NCBI RefSeq assembly: GCF_001905545.1
Contig: NZ_LIPD01000019.1
Coordinates: forward strand, 1-64,000
Direction: 5' to 3'
DNA: 64,000 nt
From: Streptomyces sp. CB02056
GTDB taxonomy: Bacteria; Actinomycetota; Actinomycetes; Streptomycetales; Streptomycetaceae
The notes beneath the pieces are model-generated. The model was given only the letters and a program-made list of their open reading frames with translations. It did no database searches and was not told the origin of the DNA. The position numbers and the translations under genes are program-made. This document shows positions 42,082 to 51,412 of this stretch, piece by piece; within the stretch, counting starts at the first letter, position 1; the number at the start of each line of letters is the position of its first letter.

Positions 42082-43337
42082 GCGCCCGCCTCCCCGGCCG
42101 ACGAGCCCGACGAGCCCGACGAACCCGACGAACCCGGTACCGACGCCGATACCGCCACCGGCACCGGCAGCCGGGCGGCCACCCGGAAGCCGCCCCCGGG
42201 CAGCGGCCCGGCCTCGAACTCGCCGCGCAGCAGGGCGACCCGCTCCCGCAGCCCGGCCAGCCCGAACCCGCCGCCGGCCCCCCGGACCGGACCCAGGCCC
42301 CGCCCCCGGTCGGTGACCTCGACGGACAGCTCCCCCGCCGTCCGGTGGTCCACCGCCACCACACAGGCGTCGGTGTCCGCGTGCCGCACCACATTGGTGA
42401 CCGACTCCTGGACGATCCGGAAGGCCGCGAGGTCCACCTCCGGCGGCAGCGGCCCCGGTTCGCCGCGCCGCCGCACCTCCACCCGCACCCCCGCCGCGGT
42501 GGTCGCCCCGGCCAGCCGGTCGAGGTCGGCCAGGCCCTGCGGCACCGGGGCCGAGGCCTCGCCGTCAGCCTCCCGCAGCGCGACCAGCATTCTGCGCAGC
42601 GCCGCCAGGGTGTCCCGCCCGGCCGCCTCGATCTCGCCCAGCGCCTGCTTGGCCCGCTCCGGCCGACGGTCGATCACCCGGCGGGCGGCGCCCGCCTGGA
42701 GGGCGACGATGCCGAGGCTGTGCGCGACGGTGTCGTGCATCTCGCGGGCGATCCGCAGCCGTTCGGCGGTGACCGCCTCCTCGGCCGCCCGGGCGCCGAG
42801 CGCCGCCGCGTGCTCCCGGTTCTGCCGTCCCGAGCGGCCGACCAGCCAGGCGACCAGCGCGAGCAGCGCGGCGCCGTCGGCCGAGCCGATGTGGGTGCCG
42901 GTGAAGATGCCCACCGTGTTGCCGTGCACCATGCCGATGTGCGCCACCAGGAGGGCCATCACCAGCGTGAAGGCGGCCCGCGAGGTGCGGCGCGGCCGGG
43001 TCGCGGTGATCAGGCAGAGCGCGACGTCCACGGCGAGCAGCGCGCCGGGCGGCACCTGGGCGCCGCCGGCCCACCCGTCGGTCTCGGTGAACGCGGCGAT
43101 CAGCAGCAGGACGACGGAGAGCACCGGCAGCCGTCGCACCAGCGCCGCGCCCGCGAAGGCCACCACCGTGTCGGCCAGGGTGAACGCCCAGCCGCCGTGC
43201 GCGGCGGCGCCGGGGTGCTGCGAGGCGTCGCCGCCGAGCCGGACGGCGGGGTAGCCGGCGGCCACGCACCAGGCGAGGCCGACCCAGACCTCGGGCGGGA
43301 CGCGCCGGAGCAGCGGCGGGGAGGGCGTCGATGACAT
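42078..43337 (-). CDS. Sensor histidine kinase (HisKA_3 type)
   Basis: A 419-aa membrane kinase. About five to six N-terminal helices are followed by the dimerisation/phosphorylation helix REMHDTVAHSLGIVALQAGAARRVI (His near 211) and the ATPase domain with VQESVTNVVRHADTDA and TDRGRGLGPVRGAGGGFGLAGLRERV. The C-terminus ends with a serine/glycine repeat made by 9-bp DNA repeats. ATG at 43337. Partner of the coupled response regulator; the stimulus is probably sensed in the membrane. Confidence 0.94.
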   Translation of the reverse strand: MSSTPSPPLLRRVPPEVWVGLAWCVAAGYPAVRLGGDASQHPGAAAHGGWAFTLADTVVAFAGAALVRRLPVLSVVLLLIAAFTETDGWAGGAQVPPGALLAVDVALCLITATRPRRTSRAAFTLVMALLVAHIGMVHGNTVGIFTGTHIGSADGAALLALVAWLVGRSGRQNREHAAALGARAAEEAVTAERLRIAREMHDTVAHSLGIVALQAGAARRVIDRRPERAKQALGEIEAAGRDTLAALRRMLVALREADGEASAPVPQGLADLDRLAGATTAAGVRVEVRRRGEPGPLPPEVDLAAFRIVQESVTNVVRHADTDACVVAVDHRTAGELSVEVTDRGRGLGPVRGAGGGFGLAGLRERVALLRGEFEAGPLPGGGFRVAARLPVPVAVSASVPGSSGSSGSSGSSAGEAGA

Positions 43338-43463
43338 GGTCCAAGATCGTAACGACGGTCCGGCGAGGCCGTCATCCAGCCGTGGTTGTACGGCCGGGGG
43401 TGACCGGCACTGTCGACGCCGGTCCGATGCTGCCGTACGGGCCGGACGGGCACCGTGGAGCCC

Positions 43464-44387
43464 ATGATCGAAGTCACCGAGCTGACGAAGCGCTACGGCC
43501 GCGGCCACCGCGTCCGCACCGCCGTCGACCGTCTCTCCTTCACCGTCCGGCCCGGCCGGGTCACCGGCTTCCTCGGCCCCAACGGCGCCGGCAAGTCCAC
43601 CACCCTGCGGCTGGTCCTCGGCCTGAGCACCCCCACCTCCGGCGCCGTCACCGTCGACGGCCGCCCCTTCCGCGGCAGGCCGCGCGGCCTGCGGCACGCC
43701 GGCGCGCTGCTGGACGCGGGCGACGCCCACGGCGGGCGGACCGGCCGGGCCCACCTGCGGGCGCTCGCCCGCACCAACGCGATCCCGGCCGCCCGGGTCG
43801 AGCAGGTGCTGCACGAGGTCGGGCTCGCCGAGGCAGGCGGGCGCCGGATCGGCGGCTACTCGCTGGGCATGAAGCAGCGGCTCGGCATCGCGGGCGCGCT
43901 GCTCGGCGACCCGCCGGTGCTGCTCTTCGACGAGCCGCTCAACGGACTGGACCCGGAGGGCGTGCTCTGGGTGCGCGGACTGTTCCGCCGGCTCGCCGCC
44001 GAGGGGCGCACCGTCTTCGTCTCCAGCCACATGATGGCCGAAATGGAGCACACCGCCGACCACCTGGTGGTGGTCGGACGCGGCCGACTGATCGCGGACG
44101 AGAGCCTGTCCGCGTTCGCCGCCCGGGCCGGCCGGGGCACCGTCACCGTCCGGGCCGCCGAACCCGACCGGCTGGCGGCCGTGTTGACGGCGGCCGGCGC
44201 CGCCGTGCGGCCCGGCCCGGACGGCGCCCTCGCGGTGACCGGCGTGGGTGCCACCCGGATCGGCGAACTCGCCCTGGAGCACCGCCTGTTGCTGCACGCC
44301 CTGACCCCCAGGGGCGCCTCCCTGGAGGAGGCGTTCATGGACCTGACCGCCGACAGCGTCGAGTACCCCGCCGGAGAGCCCCGTTGA
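43464..44387 (+). CDS. ABC transporter ATP-binding protein
   Basis: A 307-aa ATPase. Walker A GPNGAGKSTT is near residue 40, the signature is YSLGMKQRLGIA (near 133), Walker B is VLLFDEPLNGLDPEG and the H-loop is SSHMMAEME. The C-terminal ~80 residues are the usual DrrA-type extension. It couples by TTGA overlap to the permease gene. The divergent two-component system suggests export of an antibiotic or a cell-envelope stress response. Confidence 0.94.
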   Translation: MIEVTELTKRYGRGHRVRTAVDRLSFTVRPGRVTGFLGPNGAGKSTTLRLVLGLSTPTSGAVTVDGRPFRGRPRGLRHAGALLDAGDAHGGRTGRAHLRALARTNAIPAARVEQVLHEVGLAEAGGRRIGGYSLGMKQRLGIAGALLGDPPVLLFDEPLNGLDPEGVLWVRGLFRRLAAEGRTVFVSSHMMAEMEHTADHLVVVGRGRLIADESLSAFAARAGRGTVTVRAAEPDRLAAVLTAAGAAVRPGPDGALAVTGVGATRIGELALEHRLLLHALTPRGASLEEAFMDLTADSVEYPAGEPR

Positions 44388-45256
44388 ACACCTCCTCGAA
44401 CACCCCGCTGGGCACCGTTCCCGCCGACACCCGCACCGGCGCCCGCGCCGCCGAGCCGCGCGCCCGGTTCGGCGACCTGCTGGCCGCCGAGTGGATCAAG
44501 TTCTGGTCGCTGCGCTCCGTCCCCTGGGTGCTCGGCCTCAGCGCCCTGGCGATCGTCGCCGCCGGCCTCAAGTCCGCGCTGTACACCCGCGACCACTACA
44601 CGCCGGGCGAGGACGACCCGGTGATGATGGCGCAGGTGGCGCTGAACAACGCCTTCGGCGCCGCCTCCGCCGACATCCTGATGCTGGTCGCGGGCGGCCT
44701 CGGCGCGCTCGTCATCACGGGCGAGTACGCGACCGGGCTGATCCGCACCACCCTGGCGGCCGTGCCCGACCGCCGGGCGGTGCTCGCCGCCAAGGCCTGC
44801 GTGCTGGCCGCCGTGCTGTCCGGCTACGGCGTGCTCGCCGTCGGCGCCTCCTTCGGCATCAGCCAGGCGGTCCTGTCCGGAACCGGCATCGGGCAGTCCG
44901 TCACGGACCCGGCCGCGCTGCGGTACGTCGCGGCGGCGGTGCTGTTCGGCCCGGTCTGCGCTCTCGCCGGGCTCGGCCTCGGCGCGCTGATCCGGCACAG
45001 CGCGGGGGCCGTGGTGGGCACCGTCGTGGTGCTCTTCTTCATCCCCTCGCTGGTCACCGAGCGCTACCGGTGGAGCGCCGACCTGCTGCACGCCCTGCCG
45101 CTGTCCGCCTGGCAACGCCTGGCCCGGACCACCCTGACGGGCCTGCGGCCGTCCGAGTACCCGGCCACCGTCACGGGGGCCTGGACCACCTACGCGGTGT
45201 GGGCGCTGGCCTCGGTCGCCGTCGCGGCGGCCGCCGTCCACCGCCGGGACCACTGA
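44384..45256 (+). CDS. ABC transporter permease (ABC-2 type)
   Basis: A 290-aa membrane protein with six hydrophobic helices. The cytoplasmic lead-in LLAAEWIKFWSLRSVPWVLGLSALAIVA and the GEYATGLIRTTLAAVPDRRAVLAAKA loop are typical. TTG start overlapping the ATPase stop. Forms an exporter with the preceding ATPase. The stop codon lies inside a 12-bp tandem repeat. Confidence 0.92.
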   Translation: MNTSSNTPLGTVPADTRTGARAAEPRARFGDLLAAEWIKFWSLRSVPWVLGLSALAIVAAGLKSALYTRDHYTPGEDDPVMMAQVALNNAFGAASADILMLVAGGLGALVITGEYATGLIRTTLAAVPDRRAVLAAKACVLAAVLSGYGVLAVGASFGISQAVLSGTGIGQSVTDPAALRYVAAAVLFGPVCALAGLGLGALIRHSAGAVVGTVVVLFFIPSLVTERYRWSADLLHALPLSAWQRLARTTLTGLRPSEYPATVTGAWTTYAVWALASVAVAAAAVHRRDH

Positions 45257-45298
45257 CGGAAGCACTGACAGAAGCACTGGCGGGACCGCTGACGGCCG
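45251..45298. repeat. Four 12-bp tandem repeats across a stop codon
   Basis: Units CACTGACGGAAG, CACTGACAGAAG, CACTGGCGGGAC and CGCTGACGGCCG. The first contains the TGA of the permease gene, so unit gain or loss does not change the protein. Confidence 0.6.
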
Positions 45299-45349
45299 AT
45301 CCGCGCGCCGGGCCGCCCGGCCGGCGCGCCACGGCCGCCCGGTGCGCTC

Positions 45350-46825
45350 CTACGGCCGGCCGCCCCGGCCCGAAGCCAGGTCGGCGACCGCCACCAGCAG
45401 CGCCGCCAGCACCAGCCCGGCCGCGACCGTCACGCCCAGCTGGAAGGCCAGCGACCAGTCCGGGCGGGGCCCCGCGGCATGGGCGAAGAACACCGAGCCG
45501 ACGACGGCGATGCCCACCGCCGAGCCGACCCGCTGCGCGGTCTGCAGCACCCCGCCCGCGCTGCCCGCCCGGGCCACCGGCACCTGCTGGAGGGTCAGCG
45601 TCTGGTTCGGGGCGATCACCAGTCCGCTGCCCACCCCGGCGACCAGCAGCGGCAGCGCCGTCGTCCAGCCCACCCGGGGCCCCGACCACAGCTGCACCGC
45701 GAGCGCCGAGGCCAGCAGCCCGGCCAGCACCAGCACCAGTCCGGCCACCACCAGCCGCCGCCCCAGCCGGCTCACCAGGCGCCCGCCCACCGCCGCGGAC
45801 ACCCCCGAGCCGACCGCGAACGGCGTGATCGCCAGGCCCGCCGTCAGCGCCGAGTAGTGCAGGCCCGCCTGGAGGTAGAGCGTGAAGATGAAGAAGATCG
45901 CGGTGAACCCGGCGAAGTACACCAGCGACAGCAGCACCCCCGCCGCGTACGGCCGCACCGCGAACAGCGCCATGCTCACCAGCGGTTCGCGCCGCCGCCC
46001 GTAGTGCAGCTCCCAGCCGACGAAGGCGGCGAGCAGCACCGCCGCCAGCGGCAGCAGCAGCCAGCGGGTCGGGCCGTGCCACTGCTGCGCCTGGACGAAC
46101 GGCAGCAGCAGCGAGACCGTCCCGGCGCCGAGCAGCAGCACGCCGACCGGGTCGAAGTCCCGGTGCCCGGCCCGGTCGCCGGCGGGCGGGGGCGCGGGGA
46201 GCAGCCGGTAGGCGACGGGCAGCGCGGCCACGCCGATCGGCAGGTTGACCAGGAACACCCAGCGCCAGCCGTCCTGCGGGCCGACCACGTGGATCAGCAG
46301 CCCGCCGAGCAGCGGCCCGACGGCGGTGGACAGCCCGATGGTCGCGCCCAGCGCGCCGAAGGCCCGGCCGCGCTCGGGGCCCTGGAACAGCACCTGGATG
46401 AAGCCGGACACCTGCGGCACCAGCACCCCGCCGGCCGCGCCCTGGAACAGCCGGGCCAGCACCAGCCACTCCTGGCTCTGCGCCGCCCCGGCGAGCGCGC
46501 TGGCCACGGTGAACAGGGCGAGCCCGGCGAGGAAGACGGCCCGCCGGCTGCGCGCGTCGCCGAGCCGCCCGGAGGGCACCAGCACCAGGCCGAAGGCCAG
46601 CGCGTAGCCGCTGAGCACCCACTGCAGGCCGCTGTCGGACATGTGCAGCCCGGCCCGTACGGTCGGCAGCGCGACGTTGACGATGCTGACGTCCAGCAGG
46701 GTCATGAAGCCGGCGACCAGGCAGACCGCGAGCGCCCGCCAGCGACGGGCGGCGGCCCGGCCGCCCACGGCGGTGGCGCCGGGCTGCGCCGGGTGCGCGG
46801 TGCTGCGCGGGGGGTCGGCGTTCAT
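45350..46825 (-). CDS. MFS drug transporter, DHA2 (14-helix) type
   Basis: A 491-aa exporter of the EmrB/QacA type. Motifs: FMTLLDVSIVNVALPTVRAGL (helix 1, motif D1), SGRLGDARSRRAV (motif A), GATIGLSTAVGPLLGGLL (motif C). About 14 helices. ATG at MNADPP with GGAAGGGG upstream. Divergent from a second DHA2 gene, with an A/T-rich half-site cluster between them. Likely proton-driven multidrug efflux. Confidence 0.93.
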   Translation of the reverse strand: MNADPPRSTAHPAQPGATAVGGRAAARRWRALAVCLVAGFMTLLDVSIVNVALPTVRAGLHMSDSGLQWVLSGYALAFGLVLVPSGRLGDARSRRAVFLAGLALFTVASALAGAAQSQEWLVLARLFQGAAGGVLVPQVSGFIQVLFQGPERGRAFGALGATIGLSTAVGPLLGGLLIHVVGPQDGWRWVFLVNLPIGVAALPVAYRLLPAPPPAGDRAGHRDFDPVGVLLLGAGTVSLLLPFVQAQQWHGPTRWLLLPLAAVLLAAFVGWELHYGRRREPLVSMALFAVRPYAAGVLLSLVYFAGFTAIFFIFTLYLQAGLHYSALTAGLAITPFAVGSGVSAAVGGRLVSRLGRRLVVAGLVLVLAGLLASALAVQLWSGPRVGWTTALPLLVAGVGSGLVIAPNQTLTLQQVPVARAGSAGGVLQTAQRVGSAVGIAVVGSVFFAHAAGPRPDWSLAFQLGVTVAAGLVLAALLVAVADLASGRGGRP

Positions 46826-46891
46826 GGGAGCCCCTTCCCGGGGGCCGGGGCGTCGTGGCACCCGGACGAACGTCGGTCGGCTTCGACCGGC

Positions 46892-46916
46892 TTCGAATCA
46901 GATTCGTTCGAATTCG
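46892..46916. promoter_or_regulatory. Alternating half-sites between divergent MFS genes
   Basis: CGAAT at 46894, ATTCG at 46902 and CGAAT at 46909 form two overlapping inverted repeats in an A/T-rich pocket of the divergent region. A TetR- or MarR-type repressor site controlling both exporters is plausible. Confidence 0.55.
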
Positions 46917-47089
46917 CTCGGCTTCGTCCGGCTCATCGTCGCCCGGGCCGTCCGGGGCCGCCACCGGGACCGCCACCGGGTCACCGACCGGGCCTCGGCA
47001 GGGAAGGCCGCCCGGGCCCCCGTCACCCGGCCTCACCCGGACGGCCGAACCGGATCGCGGCCGCCGCCCGCACCCCGGAGGCTGACGGC

Positions 47090-49156
47090 ATGACCGTCGC
47101 CACCGAGACCCCGCCCTCCGCCCCTCCGGTGCTGGACGTCCGGCAGCGGAACGTCGTCTTCGCCACCATCGTGCTCGGCATGCTGCTGGCCGCCCTCGAC
47201 CAGACCATCGTCGGCACCGCCCTGCCCACCATCGTCTCGGACCTCGGCGGGGCCGCGCACATGTCCTGGGTGGTGACGTCCTATCTGCTGGCCGAGACGG
47301 TGGCCACCGTCCTGGCCGGCAAGTTCGGCGACCTGTACGGGCGCAAGCTGCTGTTCCAGATCTCGGCGATCGTCTTCGTCGGCGGCTCGTTCCTGTGCGG
47401 GCTGTCCACCAACATGACCCTGCTGATCGCCTGGCGGGCCGTCCAGGGCCTCGGCGCGGGCGGCCTGATGGTCACCGCCATGGCGCTGATCGCGGACGTC
47501 ATCCCGCTGCGCGAGCGCGGCAAGTACCAGGGCGCGATCGGCGCGGTGTTCGGCGTGGCCACGGTGATCGGGCCGCTGCTGGGCGGGCTGTTCACCGACC
47601 ACCTGTCCTGGCGCTGGGCGTTCTACGTCAACGTGCCGATCGCGGTCGTGGTGGTCGCCGCGGCCGCCCGGACCATCCCCTCGGTCCGCTCGGCGACCCG
47701 CCCGGTCGTCGACTACCTGGGCATCGTGCTGGTCGCGGTCGGCGCCGGCGCGCTGATCCTGGCGACCAGTTGGGGCGGCAACGAGTACCCCTGGGGGTCC
47801 GGGGTGATCATCGGCCTGTTCGTCGGCGGCGCGCTGGCGCTCGGCCTGTTCTGCTGGGTGGAGACCCGGGCCGTCGAACCCATGCTGCCGATGCGGCTGT
47901 TCCGCAACCCGGTGTTCACGGTCTGCTCGGTGCTCAGCTTCATCGTCGGCTTCGCCATGCTCGGCGCGCTGACCTTCCTGCCGACCTTCCTCCAGTACGT
48001 GGACGGCGACTCGGCGACCGTCTCCGGCGTCCGGACGCTGCCGATGGTGATCGGTCTGCTGATCGCCTCGGTCGGCAGCGGCAACGCCGTCAGCAAGACC
48101 GGGAAGTACCGGCTGTTCCCGATCGTCGGCACCGCGGTGATGGCCGTCGGCCTCTACCTGCTCTCCCGGCTGGAACCCGGCACCGGCACCGCGCTGGCCT
48201 CGCTCTACATGTTCGTGCTCGGCGCCGGCATCGGGTTGAGCATGCAGGTCCTCACCATCGCCGTGCAGAACACCGTCGACTACGCCGACCTCGGCACCGC
48301 CACCTCCGGGGTGACCTTCTTCCGCACCATCGGCAGTTCCTTCGGCACCGCCGTGTTCGGCACCATCTACGCCAACAGCCTGAAGACCGAACTCGCCCAC
48401 GGGATCGGCACCGCCGCCCGGCTCACCGGCGCCGACCCGGCCGTGCTCGCCCACGCGGCGGAGAGCCCGCAGGGCCTGCACCGCCTGCCGGCCGACCAGG
48501 CCGCGCCGATCGTCCAGGCCTACTCCGACGCCCTGCACACCGTGTACCTGTGGACCATCCCGGTGGCCGTGGTCGGCTTCGTGGTGGCGCTCTTCCTCAA
48601 ACAGGTGCAGCTGCGCGACACCGCCCGGGCGGGCTCCACCGACATGGGCGAGGGCTTCGCCCAGCCGACCACCGCCGACTCCGACCCGCACCTGGAGTAC
48701 TCGGTCTGCAAGATCGTCCGCGGGGTCGACCTCGACACCGTCCGCACCATCGTCTCCGGCGCCGACACCCGGGTGGACCTCGCCGGGGCCTGGGCGCTGA
48801 TGGAGGTGGCCGGCCACAAGAAGGCCGTCGGCCACGCCTCGCTCGACCTCATCGCCGCCCGCAAGCGGGTCCCGCCCGAGGTCCTGGAACCGGTCTTCGA
48901 CCGGATGGCCGCCGAGGGCTACCTCCGCCGCGACGGCGACCGCCTCTCCCCCACCGAGGCCGGCACCCACGAGGTCCGCACCCTCGCGGGCGCCTGGTCC
49001 GACTGGCTCAACGCCCGCCTCGACGCCGACGCCGGCCGCCCCCGCAGCCCCCGGCTCAGGGCCGCCGCCGACACCATCGCCTGGCGCCTCCTGGTCGAGG
49101 ACCTCGCCAACGGCCTCCCCGCCCACGCCCGCCCCAAGGACGACGCCAAGGTCTGA
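47090..49156 (+). CDS. DHA2-type MFS exporter with C-terminal winged-helix-like domain
   Basis: A 688-aa protein. Residues ~20-520 form a 14-helix drug exporter (LLAALDQTIVGTALPTIVSDLGG; GKFGDLYGRKLLF; VFGVATVIGPLLGGLFTDHLSW, given by its ends). Residues ~535-688 are soluble: VDLDTVRTIVSGADTRVDLAGAWALMEVAG, then a helix-wing-like VFDRMAAEGYLRRDGDRLSPTEAGTHEVRTL, resembling MarR/PadR-like wings. Such long versions are found in actinomycetes; the tail may sense substrate or control the transporter. ATG with GGAGG at good spacing. Confidence 0.92.
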   Translation: MTVATETPPSAPPVLDVRQRNVVFATIVLGMLLAALDQTIVGTALPTIVSDLGGAAHMSWVVTSYLLAETVATVLAGKFGDLYGRKLLFQISAIVFVGGSFLCGLSTNMTLLIAWRAVQGLGAGGLMVTAMALIADVIPLRERGKYQGAIGAVFGVATVIGPLLGGLFTDHLSWRWAFYVNVPIAVVVVAAAARTIPSVRSATRPVVDYLGIVLVAVGAGALILATSWGGNEYPWGSGVIIGLFVGGALALGLFCWVETRAVEPMLPMRLFRNPVFTVCSVLSFIVGFAMLGALTFLPTFLQYVDGDSATVSGVRTLPMVIGLLIASVGSGNAVSKTGKYRLFPIVGTAVMAVGLYLLSRLEPGTGTALASLYMFVLGAGIGLSMQVLTIAVQNTVDYADLGTATSGVTFFRTIGSSFGTAVFGTIYANSLKTELAHGIGTAARLTGADPAVLAHAAESPQGLHRLPADQAAPIVQAYSDALHTVYLWTIPVAVVGFVVALFLKQVQLRDTARAGSTDMGEGFAQPTTADSDPHLEYSVCKIVRGVDLDTVRTIVSGADTRVDLAGAWALMEVAGHKKAVGHASLDLIAARKRVPPEVLEPVFDRMAAEGYLRRDGDRLSPTEAGTHEVRTLAGAWSDWLNARLDADAGRPRSPRLRAAADTIAWRLLVEDLANGLPAHARPKDDAKV

Positions 49157-49161
49157 CAGCA

Positions 49162-49193
49162 CGCCGCCCCCGCCCGGGGATGGGCGGGGGCGG
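49162..49193. terminator. Hairpin between convergent MFS genes
   Basis: GCCGCCCCCGCCC pairs perfectly with GGGCGGGGGCGGC (13 bp) around the 6-base loop GGGGAT, just after the stop of the long MFS gene. Confidence 0.75.
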
Positions 49194-49213
49194 CGGGGGC
49201 GGCGGCGGTGGGG

Positions 49214-50464
49214 TCAGCGGGAGGCCTCGGCGGGGGCCGTGCGGCGGGAGGAGAGGGTGATCACGGCGAGGCTGGCGAGGGCGAGGGCCGTCACCACGCT
49301 GAGCATCACGGTGTAGGAGGCCAGCGAGGAGAGCGCCGCGAGCACCGCGGGGAGCAGGAAGCCGGAGTAGCAGAGCGCGTAGTAGACGCCGGTGATGCCG
49401 GCCAGGTCGTCGGGGGTGACGATGCGCTGGATCTCCAGCAGGCCGGAGACCACCCCGATGCCGTAGGCGGCGCCGAGGAGGACCGCACCGGCCAGGCCGA
49501 GCAGCGGGGAGCGCAGCGCCGCGTCGGCGGCGCAGACGGCCATGCCGCAGGCCATCAGCACCATGGAGACGATGACGCCGCGCGCCGAGGAGAGCGAGTC
49601 CAGGCGCTTGGCGAAGGGCTGGACGAGGGCGCCGGTGCCGAGGGTGAGGACGGTCAGCAGGGTCGCGTAGGCCAGCGACCAGGGGCCGAGCCGGTCGCCG
49701 ACCAGCTGCGGGGTCACCGCGTACGCGACGCCGGCCGAGCCGAACACCCAGGGGGCCATCGGCAGGACCACCCGGACGAAGCGCCGGTGCCCGGCCGCCG
49801 GGACCTTGAGGTCGGCCCAGAGGCCGCGGACGGCGGCGGTCGCCCGCGCCCGGGTCTCGACGGCCTTCGGGAGCAGGAACAACGCGGGCAGGGTGACCAG
49901 CAGGTGGGCGAGGTACGGGGTGACCATCGGCCAGGGGCCCCACTGGGCGAGCACGCCGGCCACCCCGGCGCCGAGGCCGAAGCCGAGGGTCAGGGCGAGG
50001 GAGGCGCGGCGGGCGCCGGCCCCCTGGTCGGCGGTCGGGTCGTGCGGGGCCTGGGAGAGCTCCTTGACCCAGCTGGTGCCGACGGCCATCGCGATGCCGA
50101 CGGCTATGCCAGTGAGGAACCGCCCGGCGTAGATGGGGAGTTCACCGGTCACGCCGCCGCACAGCACCCCGCTGGCGGCGAGCGAGGCGGCCACCGCGCC
50201 GATCATCAGCGGGCGGCGCCCGTAGCGGTCCGAGGCGGCGCCGCCGACCAGCAGTCCGGGGACCAGCCCGAGGACGTACGCCCCCAGGAAGGCGTCCACG
50301 GTGACCTCCGAGTAGCCGCCGAGGTGGCGGTACATCAGCAGCAGCGGGGTGAACTGGTTGCCGCCCCACCCGCAGCAGAACATGGCCAGGGCGGCGAGCA
50401 GCCACGGCCGCCCCCGGCCGGAGGGTGCGACGGGACCGGCGGACGGTGGCCGGGTGGTGCTCAT
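49214..50464 (-). CDS. MFS transporter
   Basis: A 416-aa, 12-helix transporter. Motif A is GGAASDRYGRRPLMI in loop 2-3; the helix 1 region is FCCGWGGNQFTPLLLMYRHLGG. No family-level substrate is clear. It lies 105 bp downstream of a FadR-type GntR regulator in the same direction, suggesting an importer or exporter for a metabolite sensed by it. Confidence 0.9.
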   Translation of the reverse strand: MSTTRPPSAGPVAPSGRGRPWLLAALAMFCCGWGGNQFTPLLLMYRHLGGYSEVTVDAFLGAYVLGLVPGLLVGGAASDRYGRRPLMIGAVAASLAASGVLCGGVTGELPIYAGRFLTGIAVGIAMAVGTSWVKELSQAPHDPTADQGAGARRASLALTLGFGLGAGVAGVLAQWGPWPMVTPYLAHLLVTLPALFLLPKAVETRARATAAVRGLWADLKVPAAGHRRFVRVVLPMAPWVFGSAGVAYAVTPQLVGDRLGPWSLAYATLLTVLTLGTGALVQPFAKRLDSLSSARGVIVSMVLMACGMAVCAADAALRSPLLGLAGAVLLGAAYGIGVVSGLLEIQRIVTPDDLAGITGVYYALCYSGFLLPAVLAALSSLASYTVMLSVVTALALASLAVITLSSRRTAPAEASR

Positions 50465-50569
50465 GGTGGTGCTGCTCCTTGTCGGATGGGAGGTCCCGGC
50501 GGTCCGTCGGGGCTGTGCGCGCGAAACGCCCGTCGGTGCGCGAACGCGTCGGCGCGCGATGGGGGAAGG

Positions 50570-51238
50570 TCAGCGGTCGGTGACGGCGCGGTGGGCGTCC
50601 AGGTGGGCGCGCAGGGCGGCGGTGAAGCCCTCGGCGTCGCGGGCGGCGATCCGTTCGACGAGCACGGTGTGCTCCTCGACCAGCGAGGCCAGCCGCTGCC
50701 GCTGCCCCTCCGGCTGCACCTGGAGCAGCTGCACGGCCATCCGGCGCTGGCGGTCGCGCAGCGCCCCGTAGAACCGTTCGGCGAGCTCGTTGCCGGAGGC
50801 CGTCACGATGCCCCGGTGGAAGGCCTCGTCGGCGTCGGCGAAGGCGCCGAGGTCGGCCCGGCGGGCGGGTTCGCGCTGCTGGTCGATCAGCTCGGACAGC
50901 TGCCGGACGAGCGCGTCGAGGCCGTCGGGGCGGCGGGTGATCCGGCGGACGGCGGTGCTCTCCAGCGCCTCGCGCAGTTCCAGCACGTCCTCGGCCTCGC
51001 CGGGGCCGACCGGCACCACCACGGCTCCGCGCTTGGGGAAGAGCTGGAGCAGGCCCTCGGCCTGCAGCCGCAGGAAGGCCTCCCGGACCGGGGTGCGGCT
51101 GAGCGAGGCGCGCTCGGCGATCTCGCCCTCGCTGATCAGCGTGCCGCCGGGGAGGCCGCCGCCGAGGATGAGGTCCTTGGTCAGGTCGTACGCGCGGTCC
51201 GCGGCCGGGACGCGGGCGGGGGGCGGGGTGTCGGCCAT
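50570..51238 (-). CDS. GntR-family regulator, FadR/FCD subfamily
   Basis: A 222-aa regulator. The N-terminal winged helix has DLTKDLILGGGLPGGTLISEGEIAERASLSRTPVREAFLRLQAEGLLQLFPKRGAVV (ends given: DLTKDLILGG and PKRGAVV). The helical FCD effector domain starts near residue 85 and carries metal-binding histidines in DADEAFHRGIV and HLDAHRAV. ATG at MADTPPP, with direct repeats just upstream that may be its operator. Probably controls the adjacent MFS gene. Confidence 0.92.
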   Translation of the reverse strand: MADTPPPARVPAADRAYDLTKDLILGGGLPGGTLISEGEIAERASLSRTPVREAFLRLQAEGLLQLFPKRGAVVVPVGPGEAEDVLELREALESTAVRRITRRPDGLDALVRQLSELIDQQREPARRADLGAFADADEAFHRGIVTASGNELAERFYGALRDRQRRMAVQLLQVQPEGQRQRLASLVEEHTVLVERIAARDAEGFTAALRAHLDAHRAVTDR

Positions 51239-51257
51239 GGACCACACCGTAGCACCA

Positions 51258-51278
51258 TAGATGCAAGCTTAGATGCAA
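51258..51278. promoter_or_regulatory. Direct repeat upstream of GntR gene
   Basis: TAGATGCAA occurs twice, 12 bp apart, in the short region between the GntR gene and the decarboxylase gene. An A/T-rich pocket in a GC-rich genome; a likely regulator or polymerase site. Confidence 0.5.
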
Positions 51279-51412
51279 CAGTCGAGACAGAGCCGTGACC
51301 CGGGCCGGGAGCATCGGTTTCGGTACTGCTCAGGGCCGGAAGAATGCGCTTTCTCACCCCCTCCCGCAGGGCCGAGGATGGGCGGGGCCAACCAGCCTGC
51401 CGGGAGGAAGCC

